Origin: Opitutus sp. GAS368
Lineage (GTDB): Bacteria; Verrucomicrobiota; Verrucomicrobiia; Opitutales; Opitutaceae
Length of the DNA stretch: 51,533 nucleotides
Assembly: GCA_945903465.1 (NCBI GenBank)
Contig: CAMDOF010000035.1
Location: forward strand, 1 to 51,533
Direction: 5' to 3'
Position numbers and translations under genes: made by a program. Positions 26,080 through 34,693 of the stretch are shown one piece after another (the stretch's first letter is position 1; the number at the start of each line of letters is the position of its first letter). The notes under the pieces were generated by a model that had not been told where the DNA came from, made no database searches, and worked only from the letters and a program-made list of their open reading frames with translations.

Positions 26080-26184
26080 GGCGCGACGGGGACGGCTTCC
26101 GTTGGCTTCATGCGATCGAGAAGGTGGAGCCGCAGATTCGCGTCGAGCTCGGCGCGACGGGGACGGCTTCGGTTGGCTTCATGC
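26080..26184. repeat. 34-base direct repeat pair, 71-base period
   Basis: Copies at 26080-26113 and 26151-26184 differ only at position 21 (C/G). Both begin GGCGCGACGGGGACGGCTTC and end GTTGGCTTCATGC. The sequence between them is unique. The sequence is unrelated to the pair at 11751-11857, though the period is the same. Confidence 0.85.
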
Positions 26185-26357
26185 TTCCGGCCGGTCGGCG
26201 CTCCCTCGATCCTTACCGCGAGAAAAGGGGGAGCGAATTTTAATATCAAGGGGTCCGAGCCGGCGGGCCTTGGCCGCCCTTGGCGATAGCAGTGCCTGCA
26301 CCGCAATCAGGTTTCCAGAGAATAGAGCGTGGGCGCTGGCCGGCGGCTGGCCGGAAG

Positions 26358-26399
26358 CTGTCGGCGGCTGGTCGGCGGGCTGTCGGCGGCTGTCGGCGG
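26358..26399. repeat. Short tandem repeat, unit CTGTCGGCGG
   Basis: Three perfect copies of the 10-base unit are at 26358-26367, 26380-26389 and 26390-26399, with a 12-base variant (CTGGTCGGCGGG) between the first and second. Degenerate copies (GGCCGGCGGCTGG) precede them from about 26338. Confidence 0.8.
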
Positions 26400-26747
26400 C
26401 TGAACTTCGGTGACCGAGCTTTCGATTGATCGCCCAAAAGATGGCGAATTTGATTTGCTGGGTAGCTGGCGAGTCAGTGGCGAGACGAAAACCGCCAAAA
26501 ATGGGCGGGTTTGAACAGGGTTGTGTCCGTAGGAATGGATCTTCTTAGAAGTTCAAAAAAGATGTTTTCCTTTCTCTAGACACGTCGCTGGCGATGGTCG
26601 GTCGCGGGTGTTTTTCAAGCTGCCGGTTTTGGGTGGTGTTGCCACCGCCACTCTCAGCTGGCGAGCACCACCGGGCCGACGAACCCCGCCCGGAGGTTTG
26701 CCGGCTGAGGGCAAGTTCCGAAATCAAGGGACGCTGGTCTCGGGCAC

Positions 26748-26778
26748 AAAAAAGCCGACCACCTCGCGGCAGTCGGCT
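26748..26778 (-). terminator. Rho-independent terminator of the aldolase gene
   Basis: On the minus strand AGCCGAC and GTCGGCT form a 7-base perfect stem around a 12-base loop, followed by TTTTTTG. It lies 38 bases after the stop codon of the fructose-bisphosphate aldolase gene. Confidence 0.85.
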
Positions 26779-26815
26779 CTGATTTAGGTGCAGCGGCGCC
26801 AGCTTTGCTCGCGGG

Positions 26816-27766
26816 TTACTTAGTCAGGCTGGTGCGCAAATCGTCGAGTTGGCCAGCGCTGCCGAGGAACTGATTTCGGCTGGCGATGAATTTAGCATAC
26901 TCCTCGATGAATATCTTGCCGGGTGGGCGGAAATCGAAGTCGCCTGGTTTGTCGCGAAAATATTCGCGGTGGACCCGAGTCCAGACGAGGCGACCATCGG
27001 TATCGATGTTGACCTTGGTGACGCCGAGCTTGGCGGCGGGGAGATACTCGTTGGGGTCGACGCCCATGGAATCCTTAATGGTACCACCTGCTGAGTTGAT
27101 GCGATCGACCTCGTCCTTAGGCACGGAAGAGGAGCCGTGCATGACGAGAGGGAAATGGGGGAGGCGATCCTTGATCTTCTGAAGTACGTCGAAATGGAGG
27201 GATTGTTTGCCTTTAAATTTGAAGGCTCCGTGGGAGGTGCCGATGGCGGCGGCGAGACAGTCGCAACCGGTTTGCTCGACGAAGGTTTTCGCTTCATCGG
27301 GATCGGTGAGGCACGCGTTGCCGTCTTCGACTTTAATATCCTCCTCGACCCCGCCGAGCATGCCGAGTTCGGCTTCGACGGAGATACCCTTGGCGTGGGC
27401 CTTCGCCACGACGCGCTTGGTGATGGCGACGTTTTGATCAAACGGATCATGGGAGGCGTCGATCATGACTGAGCTGAAAAAGCCGGAGTCGATGCACTCG
27501 TAACACGTCTCTTCGTCGCCGTGATCCAAATGGACGGCGTAGATTGCCTCGGGGAAAATCACGCCAGCGGCCCGGATGATGGCCTCGAGCATCCTTTTGT
27601 CGGTATATTTTCTCGCTCCCTTGGATATTTGGATGATGAAAGGCGCCTTGGACTGGATGCAGCCCTTGAAAAGGCCCATTGCCTGCTCGGCGTTATTGAT
27701 GTTGTAAGCGCCGACGGCGTATTTGCCGTAGGCATGCTTGAACAGTTGCGCGGTAGTGACGATCAT
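26816..27766 (-). CDS. fba: Class II fructose-bisphosphate aldolase
   Basis: This 316-residue zinc-dependent aldolase cleaves fructose 1,6-bisphosphate in glycolysis and forms it in gluconeogenesis. The zinc site is visible as HLDHGD, then the VEAELGMLGGVEED loop, the GTSHGAFKFKGK phosphate-binding segment, VMHGSSSVP with the third His, and KVNIDTDGRLVWT. It is a standard-length cytoplasmic enzyme. Related class II aldolases act on tagatose bisphosphate, but the KVNIDTD and GTSHGA pattern and the lack of sugar-specific neighbours favour the glycolytic enzyme. A rho-independent terminator follows it. Confidence 0.93.
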   Translation of the reverse strand: MIVTTAQLFKHAYGKYAVGAYNINNAEQAMGLFKGCIQSKAPFIIQISKGARKYTDKRMLEAIIRAAGVIFPEAIYAVHLDHGDEETCYECIDSGFFSSVMIDASHDPFDQNVAITKRVVAKAHAKGISVEAELGMLGGVEEDIKVEDGNACLTDPDEAKTFVEQTGCDCLAAAIGTSHGAFKFKGKQSLHFDVLQKIKDRLPHFPLVMHGSSSVPKDEVDRINSAGGTIKDSMGVDPNEYLPAAKLGVTKVNIDTDGRLVWTRVHREYFRDKPGDFDFRPPGKIFIEEYAKFIASRNQFLGSAGQLDDLRTSLTK

Positions 27767-27922
27767 GGTCGAAAAAAGATTAGATTCCGCGCGGGAGGAG
27801 AGGCCCGCAAGGGTTTTTTATGTGCGATTCGTGGAAAATCGATGAATCGTCGTTAAAGACGGGGCCGTGCGAATTGAGGGAGGCCGGGAAGCGAGGTGAT
27901 GCGGCGGGGTTGGGTGAAGTGA

Positions 27923-29143
27923 TTAAGGGCCGCCGGCAGGGCGTTTTGCGGGAGGAGCGGGGGTGGCGGGCGACGGGTTAATCCCGAAGGGCGGGCTTGT
28001 GGGATTTGAATTTGGCTTCGGGGCGAGGGTCTCGTTGATCAACTGCCTTAACTCCTGCTGAGATTGTTGTTGTTGTTGGATTTGTTGCAGGGCGGCGGCT
28101 TGCGGTGGGGCCAGCACGCCCTGTGCTTGGCTGAGGGCGGCGGGCGTGATGAGCGAGGCGGCGGCCCCACGAACGGGGGCGTCATTCCCGCCACCGGGGA
28201 GACCGAGGCCACCGATAAGCGCGCTCATGATCCATGCGCTCATTTCGGGTGGGGCGCTCCCGCTGGCTCCGAGCGACATAGAGAGGTCGGTCGGGCGGGC
28301 ACCCTCTCGCATTACCCCGACGCCTTGGGCCGGTTCGACCGCGTTGGGCTGGCCGGTGGGTGGGTCTTTTTTGCGAGTCGGAGGATTGGCGGCAAGAATG
28401 CCGACCAATTGGTCGGCCTGCGCGGGGGTTAAGGGGGTGCTCGTGTAGCTGAGGCGCATTTGCAGGTCATTGACGATCGTGCGCTGCGGGATGGACTGCT
28501 CGTAGCTGGAGAGTTGGGCGAGCCCGGCGTCGCCAATCACCGCGCGCATACTGCTGGTGATATCATTTTGCGCGGTGGCGATTAATTTCCGAAAAGCGGC
28601 GGGGTTCTCTCTTGGGTTCATGCCCTGTTCCGTTGCCACCGACAGCACGTCTTGGACGGTGGTCGCACGTTCCGCGAGGAGTGCCTTCAACTTATCAATC
28701 TGCTCGGTGGGTAAATTAAGATTTTTAAAGAAGGGAGCGTACCGTTGCTCGACGGCGCTTTTCTGCTGTAGATTGACCATCGCTTGGACGGCTGGCTTCC
28801 CGAGCAACTCACGCATGGCGACGAGTTGCTGCATTCCGCGGTCGCGGGGGGCGCTGCCGTTCCCCGCTAAATCTTTTTCCGGACGGCCCGTGCCACGGTC
28901 ATTAGGTTTGCCTTCGCTGGCTGGATCGGCGGCTCCCGAGCGGCCGGCGAGGAGTTGGCCTTGCAGGTCACGATTTCGTTTTTCGAGGTCCCAGAGGCGT
29001 TTTTGCAAGTCGGCCCGCTCGTCTTTTTTTACGCCCAAGGCGCGCAGTTCGACGAGTTCGCCGTACTGTCGCCAAGCGAGGAGGGCACCGCCGAGTGTGG
29101 TCGCCGCCAAAAAAACGAACACGGAGGTTTTGGCGAAGCTCAT
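27923..29143 (-). CDS. Membrane-anchored coiled-coil protein of unknown function
   Basis: This 406-residue protein has one N-terminal hydrophobic segment (SVFVFLAATTLGGALLAW) followed directly by a coiled coil (LVELRALGVKKDERADLQKR and on to about residue 65). A disordered linker rich in Gly, Pro and Asp follows. The central part, LNLPTEQIDKLKALLAERATT to LTPAQADQLVGILAANPP, is helical, with Leu-Thr-x-x-Gln starts that recall Spy/CpxP-like or heme-sensor-like repeats, but no family is assigned. The C-terminus is Gln-rich (QQIQQQQQSQQELRQ) and then proline-rich. It is likely anchored in the inner membrane with the bulk in the periplasm. It lies between topB and the aldolase on the same strand, 60 bases after topB. 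Confidence 0.75.
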   Translation of the reverse strand: MSFAKTSVFVFLAATTLGGALLAWRQYGELVELRALGVKKDERADLQKRLWDLEKRNRDLQGQLLAGRSGAADPASEGKPNDRGTGRPEKDLAGNGSAPRDRGMQQLVAMRELLGKPAVQAMVNLQQKSAVEQRYAPFFKNLNLPTEQIDKLKALLAERATTVQDVLSVATEQGMNPRENPAAFRKLIATAQNDITSSMRAVIGDAGLAQLSSYEQSIPQRTIVNDLQMRLSYTSTPLTPAQADQLVGILAANPPTRKKDPPTGQPNAVEPAQGVGVMREGARPTDLSMSLGASGSAPPEMSAWIMSALIGGLGLPGGGNDAPVRGAAASLITPAALSQAQGVLAPPQAAALQQIQQQQQSQQELRQLINETLAPKPNSNPTSPPFGINPSPATPAPPAKRPAGGP

Positions 29144-29203
29144 AGGGAAAGAGACGAGGGAATACCCGCAAAGTTACTTTTGCGAACGCGCCCGGCGGTG
29201 GGT

Positions 29204-32002
29204 CTAGCGAGGAGGAAACTCGAATTCAGCTTTTGACGCGGTCTTTGATAATACGAGATAGGCGCCGAAAAGAATTCCCCGCTTCGACATAAAGCCGGAG
29301 ATAAGATTGGTGCGGCCTTCATCGAGCAGGCGGATAATTTCCGCGGACGGGAGATCGCGACCGCAGAGCTGGCGTTTCAGGGTGAGGACAATGCGATTTT
29401 CTTGATCAGGGCGGCGCACGTAATACGCCTCCTCGGTCTCGAGGATTTCGCCGCCCTTGTGCATTTTGCTGAGGCCGATCACTGCGGCTTTACTGAGATC
29501 GGGCGGCGCTTTAGATTTCCGGGCGACCGGCTTGCCGTCCTTGTCGAGTTTCGCGGCGCGCGGCGGGAATTCCCATGAGAACTTCGGGCCTTCGCGTTTC
29601 AAAATGGCGTCAAAAGGCCGACCTTTTTTCGAAGTAAATCCCTTGATCAGCTCAGTTTTGCCATGGCCGATTAATTGCTGGACGAGTTCGCGAGTGATTG
29701 GTTTTTGGCACATGAGCCGACCGATGCGGAAGGTCTGTTTCCAGCCCTCGCCCTCGCGCTCGCGGAGTACGTGGCTGGAGCCGACTTCGCACAGTTGCGC
29801 GCCAGTCTTCGGGTCCGTCCAATAGGGCTCGACAGTGCCGAGATCGACCTTGTCCCCGAAATCGTACTCGGCTTTATATTTCCCTGTTTCGGAGTCTTTG
29901 TTGAGCCTGAGCAGAGCGGAAAACCGGATCCGCGTCTTCGCGGAGATAAACCCGTCCAGTGGTCCGACCGAACCCTGTTCGACCAACTGCTGAACTTCCG
30001 ATTCCTCCATGCGGCGGCCACCGATAACCTTGTAGATCATGAACTCGCCATCTTGTGACTTGTAGCCGCGGAGAGTCTCGCGCAAGGGCAGGCGATCGGT
30101 CGGGGAGAGGATCGTAGTGATGCGGGCCACCGAGTCGTCCTCCTCGAAGCCTTTGACGCGATCGATGATGCCTTTGGTCTGTTCGACGACTTCGTCCATG
30201 AACTTCCCTCGGGCGAACTTATTATTCTCCATTTGACGGAGCTTGAATTCCCACTCGCCGGTCATGGCGGGGCTGGTGAGGGCCTCGGCTTTGACGGCGC
30301 TGAGAAACTGGACAACTTGCTCGGCTTTGGCGGTGGGGATGAGTTCGCGTTGGGGGCGGTCGATGTACTTCTGATTAATGAGGCCGTCGATGGTATCGGC
30401 GCGGGTGGCGGGCGTACCAAGGCCGCGTTCCTTCATCGCCTCGGCGAGCTCTTCATCGTCGACGAGTTTTCCGGCGCCCTCCATGGCGGAAAGCAACGTC
30501 GCTTCGGTGTAGCGCGGGGGCGGCCGAGTGGTCTCCGCATGGATGGTGGGAAAGGAGGTGGCGGCCTTGGCCGGGGCGCCGTCTTCCTGGGTGAGGGCGG
30601 GGAGGGCCTTGGAGTCGGGAGAGTCGTCGTCGACGGTCGTCTTCCCATAAACGGCAAGCCAGCCTGGGGAGGTGAGTACTTTGCCCTCCGTTTTGAACTG
30701 GAAGCCGGGGGCCACGGTGCTCAGGCGGGTCGTGACATCGAATTCGGCGGAAGGATAAAAGGCGGCAACAAAACGGCGGGCGATCATGTCGAACACCTTC
30801 GCCTCCATGTCTTCAAGATCCTTGGCCTCGTGGGCCGTGGGGATAATCGCAAAGTGATCAGAAATCAGCGCGTTGTTGAAGATGCGTTTGTTGGGCTTGA
30901 TCCAGCCGGAAGCGAGGGCTTTGGCGGCGTGGGAGCGCAGGTTGCCTCCGAGGTTCTGCATCGTTTCTTGCACGGTCTCCAAGTAGTCCTCGGGCAGGGC
31001 GCGAGAATCCGTACGCGGATAGGTGATCATTTTGTGACGCTCGTAGAGCGCCTGCGCGATTTGCAACGTGCGCCGCGCCGGCAGGCCGTAGCGATTGTTA
31101 GCCTCCCGTTGCAAGGTCGTGAGATCGTAAAGACGTGGCGCGGCTTGGTTACTCGCCTTTTTCTCCTCAGACACTTGGGCGAGCGGTTGCCCCTGACACG
31201 CTGCGAGTACCGCCGCCGCGACCGTCTGATCCCAGATGCGATCCACGCGATCGTGTTCGTCGTTCTCGACCCGCTTAAAGTTTGGTCGCTGGTAAACCCC
31301 TTCGTAGGCTCCCTTGGCGACTGTAAATGTCGCGGTGAGGCGCCAGTAATTCCGGGGCTTAAAATTCCGGATTTCCAGTTCGCGGCTATAGACGATGGCG
31401 AGGGTGGGGGTTTGCACCCGCCCGACCGAGGCGACATTGCCGGCGCGGGAACCAAACATCCGCTTGGTGAGCGCGCGGGTGCCGTTGATGCCGATCAGCC
31501 AATCGCTCTCGCTACGGCACCGCGCCGCGTCCTCCAGTCCCTGCATCTTGGCGCCATCGCGAAGGTTTTTGAATGCTGAGACAATGCCGCCCGTCGTCAT
31601 CGTCTGCATCCACGCGCGTTTTACGGGCAGCTTGCTCTTCGTGAGTTGATAGAGATACGCAAAAATGAGCTCACCTTCCCGGCCGGCATCGCAGGCGTTG
31701 ATGACTTGATCGACATCTTTGCGCGCCAATAATTTTTTGAGTGCCTGGAAACGATCCTTGAAGTCCTCGATGGGTTTGAGGCCAAACTTTTCCGGGATGA
31801 TGGGCAGGGTCTCGAGGCGCCAGAAGCCATATTTCTTTTTATCAATATCCTCGGGCATCTCCAGTTCCACGAGGTGACCGAGGGCATACGAGATCACATA
31901 CTCCTCGTTCTCGTAGTGGTCGCCCTTCTTGGGGACTTTGCCCAGCGCGCGCGCAAGATCGGCCGCAACGGAGGGTTTCTCGGCGATGACAAGTGACTTC
32001 AT
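29204..32002 (-). CDS. topB: Type IA DNA topoisomerase (topoisomerase III-like)
   Basis: This 932-residue enzyme relaxes or decatenates DNA through a 5'-phosphotyrosine link. The N-terminal Toprim domain has Glu8 in LVIAEKPSVAADLARALG and the DxDxE-type metal triad in DAGREGE (Asp105, Glu109, Glu111). The catalytic tyrosine is Tyr328 in MITYPRTDSRALPEDY. The C-terminal third has repeated segments ending in a GFTSKKGRPFDA or GFMSKRGILFGA pattern followed by FEFPPR/SWEFPPR, the topoisomerase C-terminal repeat, in place of cysteine zinc fingers. Its start is the typical topB-type MKSLVIAEKPS, rather than that of TopA. It is the first gene of a minus-strand run with the coiled-coil protein. Confidence 0.93.
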   Translation of the reverse strand: MKSLVIAEKPSVAADLARALGKVPKKGDHYENEEYVISYALGHLVELEMPEDIDKKKYGFWRLETLPIIPEKFGLKPIEDFKDRFQALKKLLARKDVDQVINACDAGREGELIFAYLYQLTKSKLPVKRAWMQTMTTGGIVSAFKNLRDGAKMQGLEDAARCRSESDWLIGINGTRALTKRMFGSRAGNVASVGRVQTPTLAIVYSRELEIRNFKPRNYWRLTATFTVAKGAYEGVYQRPNFKRVENDEHDRVDRIWDQTVAAAVLAACQGQPLAQVSEEKKASNQAAPRLYDLTTLQREANNRYGLPARRTLQIAQALYERHKMITYPRTDSRALPEDYLETVQETMQNLGGNLRSHAAKALASGWIKPNKRIFNNALISDHFAIIPTAHEAKDLEDMEAKVFDMIARRFVAAFYPSAEFDVTTRLSTVAPGFQFKTEGKVLTSPGWLAVYGKTTVDDDSPDSKALPALTQEDGAPAKAATSFPTIHAETTRPPPRYTEATLLSAMEGAGKLVDDEELAEAMKERGLGTPATRADTIDGLINQKYIDRPQRELIPTAKAEQVVQFLSAVKAEALTSPAMTGEWEFKLRQMENNKFARGKFMDEVVEQTKGIIDRVKGFEEDDSVARITTILSPTDRLPLRETLRGYKSQDGEFMIYKVIGGRRMEESEVQQLVEQGSVGPLDGFISAKTRIRFSALLRLNKDSETGKYKAEYDFGDKVDLGTVEPYWTDPKTGAQLCEVGSSHVLREREGEGWKQTFRIGRLMCQKPITRELVQQLIGHGKTELIKGFTSKKGRPFDAILKREGPKFSWEFPPRAAKLDKDGKPVARKSKAPPDLSKAAVIGLSKMHKGGEILETEEAYYVRRPDQENRIVLTLKRQLCGRDLPSAEIIRLLDEGRTNLISGFMSKRGILFGAYLVLSKTASKAEFEFPPR

Positions 32003-32082
32003 GGACTGCGAGCCGTTAGCGTCGGCGCGACGAAGTGCAAGAAATTGTTTTTGCCGACCCGTAATTTAATCATGCGTTTGCC

Positions 32083-32113
32083 AAAAAAAAACGCGAGCTG
32101 GCAACGCTCGCGT
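32083..32113 (-). terminator. Rho-independent terminator of the aminotransferase gene
   Basis: On the minus strand ACGCGAGC and GCTCGCGT form an 8-base perfect stem with a 7-base loop, followed by nine T residues. It lies 28 bases after the aminotransferase stop codon. Confidence 0.92.
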
Positions 32114-32140
32114 CGAAGGATGGAGAGGGGCGCGGCCGGT

Positions 32141-33232
32141 TCAGGTCGTGGTGAGCCGGGGCGTTTCCGCGAGTGCGGCGGCGAGGGAGGTGAGCATCAC
32201 TTGAATGCTCGCATCGGTCTCGTCGCCCATGTTGGAGATGCGAAACGTTTTACCCTTCAATTTCCCGTACCCGCCGTCGATCACGAGCTGGTGTTTTGTT
32301 TTTAATATTTTATTCAGAGCGCTCAGATCAACGTTCTGCGTGTTGGCAAAACAGTTCAGAGTGACCGAGCCGTAACCGTCCTTCGGGAAGAGTTTAAAAC
32401 CGTGGCCGGAGACGAAATCGCGGACGGTCCGGTTGAGCCGCTGATGGCGGGCGTAGCGCTGGGTGAGGCCCTCGGCGGTGATATCATCGAGTTTTGAACG
32501 CAAGGCGTAGAACAACGAAATCGCGGGGGTACTCGGAGTCATGCCGGCCTCGTGATTTTTCTGGAACTCGACGTAGTCGCAGTAGTAGCCGCGATCGGGC
32601 ATCGTCGCGGCTCGGGCGAGGGCCTTGGCGGAGACGGAGAGGAAAGCGAGGCCTGGGGGGAGGGCGAAAGCCTTTTGGGAGCCGCTGACGAGCACATCGA
32701 TGCCCAACTCGTCCTTATTGATCGGCATGGCGCTCAGCGATGTGACGGTATCGACGATGGCGATCACTTCGGGGAACTCCCGGATGACGCGCATGATTGC
32801 GGCCAGGTCACTCATGCAACCGCAGGAAGTCTCGTTGTGGATCAGCGTGATGGCGTCGTAGGCGCCGGTGGCGAGTTCGCGGCGGATCGCCTCGGGATCG
32901 ACCGGTTGACCCCACTCGGATTTCAAGGCGGTGGCCGCCTTGCCGCACCGCAGCGAAACGTCGTACCACTTGTCGGAGAAAGCTCCGTTCATGCAGTTGA
33001 GGACTTTTTTCTTCACGACATTGCGAAGTGATCCCTCCATCACGCCCCAGGCGCTGCTGGTCGCGAGATAAACGGGATCTTTGGTCCCGGCGATGGCTTG
33101 AAGCTCGGCCTGCATCGAGTTGTAGAGTGCGACGAAATCCGTGCTGCGATGCCCGATCATGGGCTGCGACATAGCGCGGAGCGTTTTCTCCGAAACGGCG
33201 ATGGGACCAGGGATGAACAGTTTGTAGCTCAT
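32141..33232 (-). CDS. Class V pyridoxal-phosphate aminotransferase
   Basis: This 363-residue protein belongs to the alanine/serine-glyoxylate aminotransferase-like group. It starts with the family FIPGPIAVSEKTL and MIGHRSTDF, has the cofactor-binding IVDTVTSLSAMP with its Asp, and the Schiff-base lysine in LVSGSQKAFALPPGLAFLS. The C-terminal FRISNMGDETDASIQVML contains the substrate-binding arginine. Members include serine-glyoxylate and alanine-glyoxylate aminotransferases, and relatives that serve serine synthesis in some archaea and bacteria, so the exact substrate pair is open. It is divergent from lpxK with 72 bases between the starts, and is ended by a strong terminator. Confidence 0.9.
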   Translation of the reverse strand: MSYKLFIPGPIAVSEKTLRAMSQPMIGHRSTDFVALYNSMQAELQAIAGTKDPVYLATSSAWGVMEGSLRNVVKKKVLNCMNGAFSDKWYDVSLRCGKAATALKSEWGQPVDPEAIRRELATGAYDAITLIHNETSCGCMSDLAAIMRVIREFPEVIAIVDTVTSLSAMPINKDELGIDVLVSGSQKAFALPPGLAFLSVSAKALARAATMPDRGYYCDYVEFQKNHEAGMTPSTPAISLFYALRSKLDDITAEGLTQRYARHQRLNRTVRDFVSGHGFKLFPKDGYGSVTLNCFANTQNVDLSALNKILKTKHQLVIDGGYGKLKGKTFRISNMGDETDASIQVMLTSLAAALAETPRLTTT

Positions 33233-33304
33233 AAAATTTGCAGGGAAGCGCTCGAAAAACTGTTTACGCGCATCGATGCGTCAACCTTCATTCGTCTTTA
33301 ACAC

Positions 33305-34507
33305 ATGTCCCAGCCCTGGCTGAAGAAACAGGTCAATGCCCTTGAGCTCTATACGATCGACGTCATTTTCGGGCGGAGGGCGGGTGCGGGTCCGGTCCTT
33401 TACGGGGCATTTCTGCAATCGCTCTCATGGGTATTCAACGGGGTTACGCAAACGCGACTCTGGCTCTACCGCCATCGGATTTTGCATGATCAACCATTGG
33501 GCTGTCTTGTGGTTGTGGTGGGTAATCTGACGGTGGGCGGCACGGGCAAGACGCCGGTCGTCGAGATGTTTGCGCGCGCGCTGCGTGACCGGGGTCGCAA
33601 GGTGGCGATCCTCAGTCGGGGATACAAAAGCAAATCGACTCCGCTGTGGAAAAAATGGTGGTGGTCTTTGACGCACGCTGAGGAGCCGGCGCCGCGTATC
33701 GTCAGCGACGGCGTCCGCGTGCTCTTGGATAGCGACCAGGCCGGCGATGAGCCCTACATGCTGGCGCGCAATTTGCCGGGCGTGATCGTGCTCGTGGATA
33801 AAAACCGGGTGAAGGCCGGGGCGTTCGCGATTAAAAAATTTGGCTGTGATACGCTCGTGCTCGACGATGGCTTTCAGTATCTGCCGCTCAAGGGCCGCTT
33901 GAACGTGCTGCTGGTCGATAAGACGAATCCATTTGGCAACGGGCAGCTGTTGCCTCGTGGCATCTTGCGTGAGCCGATCAAGCACCTGAAGCGGGCCAGT
34001 TATATCATGCTAACGAAGTCGAATGGTCAGCGTGATCCGGAGCTCGAAGCGTTGATCAAGCAGCACCACCCGACCGTCGACATCATTGAGTGCGCTCATC
34101 GTCCGCAGTACCTGCAGCGCTTTGGGGTGGCCTTGAATGCTCCCGAGGCGCGCGTCCCGCTGGTATTTTTGCAAGGGCGCCGAGTGTTTGCGTTTAGTGG
34201 GATTGCGACGCCCGAGAGCTTTGAGAAATTTCTGCGCGACTTGGGGGCGACCTTGGTGGGGCGCGAACGTTTCCTCGATCATTATCGCTTTGAGCGGGAA
34301 GACATCGAAGGGCTTTTTGAGCTGGCGATGGCTGAACGCGCCGAGTGTGTCGTCACGACTGAAAAAGATGCCGTGCGGATTAATGAGAGCCTGGCGTTTC
34401 CGTTGCCGTTATATTATTTGCGGTTGGAGATTGATATTCTGCGGGGTGCGGAGGACTTCGCTGGAGCGGTGAGTCGGATTTGTTTTCCGCAAAGTGGCTC
34501 GAAGTAG
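33305..34507 (+). CDS. lpxK: Tetraacyldisaccharide 4'-kinase
   Basis: This 400-residue inner-membrane-associated kinase phosphorylates the 4' position of the lipid A precursor in the sixth step of the Raetz pathway, which shows a lipopolysaccharide-bearing outer membrane. The P-loop is VGGTGKTP, preceded by [41 protein letters not shown] and [10 protein letters not shown] are family motifs, and the C-terminal [14 protein letters not shown] and [10 protein letters not shown] follow. An N-terminal hydrophobic stretch anchors it. No other lipid A genes are near. Confidence 0.95.
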   Translation: MSQPWLKKQVNALELYTIDVIFGRRAGAGPVLYGAFLQSLSWVFNGVTQTRLWLYRHRILHDQPLGCLVVVVGNLTVGGTGKTPVVEMFARALRDRGRKVAILSRGYKSKSTPLWKKWWWSLTHAEEPAPRIVSDGVRVLLDSDQAGDEPYMLARNLPGVIVLVDKNRVKAGAFAIKKFGCDTLVLDDGFQYLPLKGRLNVLLVDKTNPFGNGQLLPRGILREPIKHLKRASYIMLTKSNGQRDPELEALIKQHHPTVDIIECAHRPQYLQRFGVALNAPEARVPLVFLQGRRVFAFSGIATPESFEKFLRDLGATLVGRERFLDHYRFEREDIEGLFELAMAERAECVVTTEKDAVRINESLAFPLPLYYLRLEIDILRGAEDFAGAVSRICFPQSGSK

Positions 34508-34693
34508 CTTTGAGATGGGTGGTGCGCAAATTATCTGCGGCGAGCCCGGTGGGGTGGGGTGGAGGGACGATGATGAGACGACCTCCACGCGGTTGCCGGT
34601 GGGGCGGCCGGCCCGAGCTGAGGGGCAACTAAACGGGCTACGCCCATCCCTTTGGCTAGCGTGGGCGTGGGCGGCGAACGGCTCGGTCGGCGT

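Larger units (their letters stand above)
25999..26815. other. Long repeat-bearing intergenic region
   Basis: These 817 bases hold no credible gene. They contain a 34-base direct repeat pair, a short tandem array of about 10-base units, and a terminator for the aldolase gene, each listed separately. Short frames over 26246-26500 are low-complexity translations of the tandem array. Confidence 0.6.

Noticed and set aside
26080..26184. Direct repeats of CRISPR-like size at 26 kb
   Set aside because: Only two copies, with no cas gene and no leader; a local duplication or dispersed element fits better.
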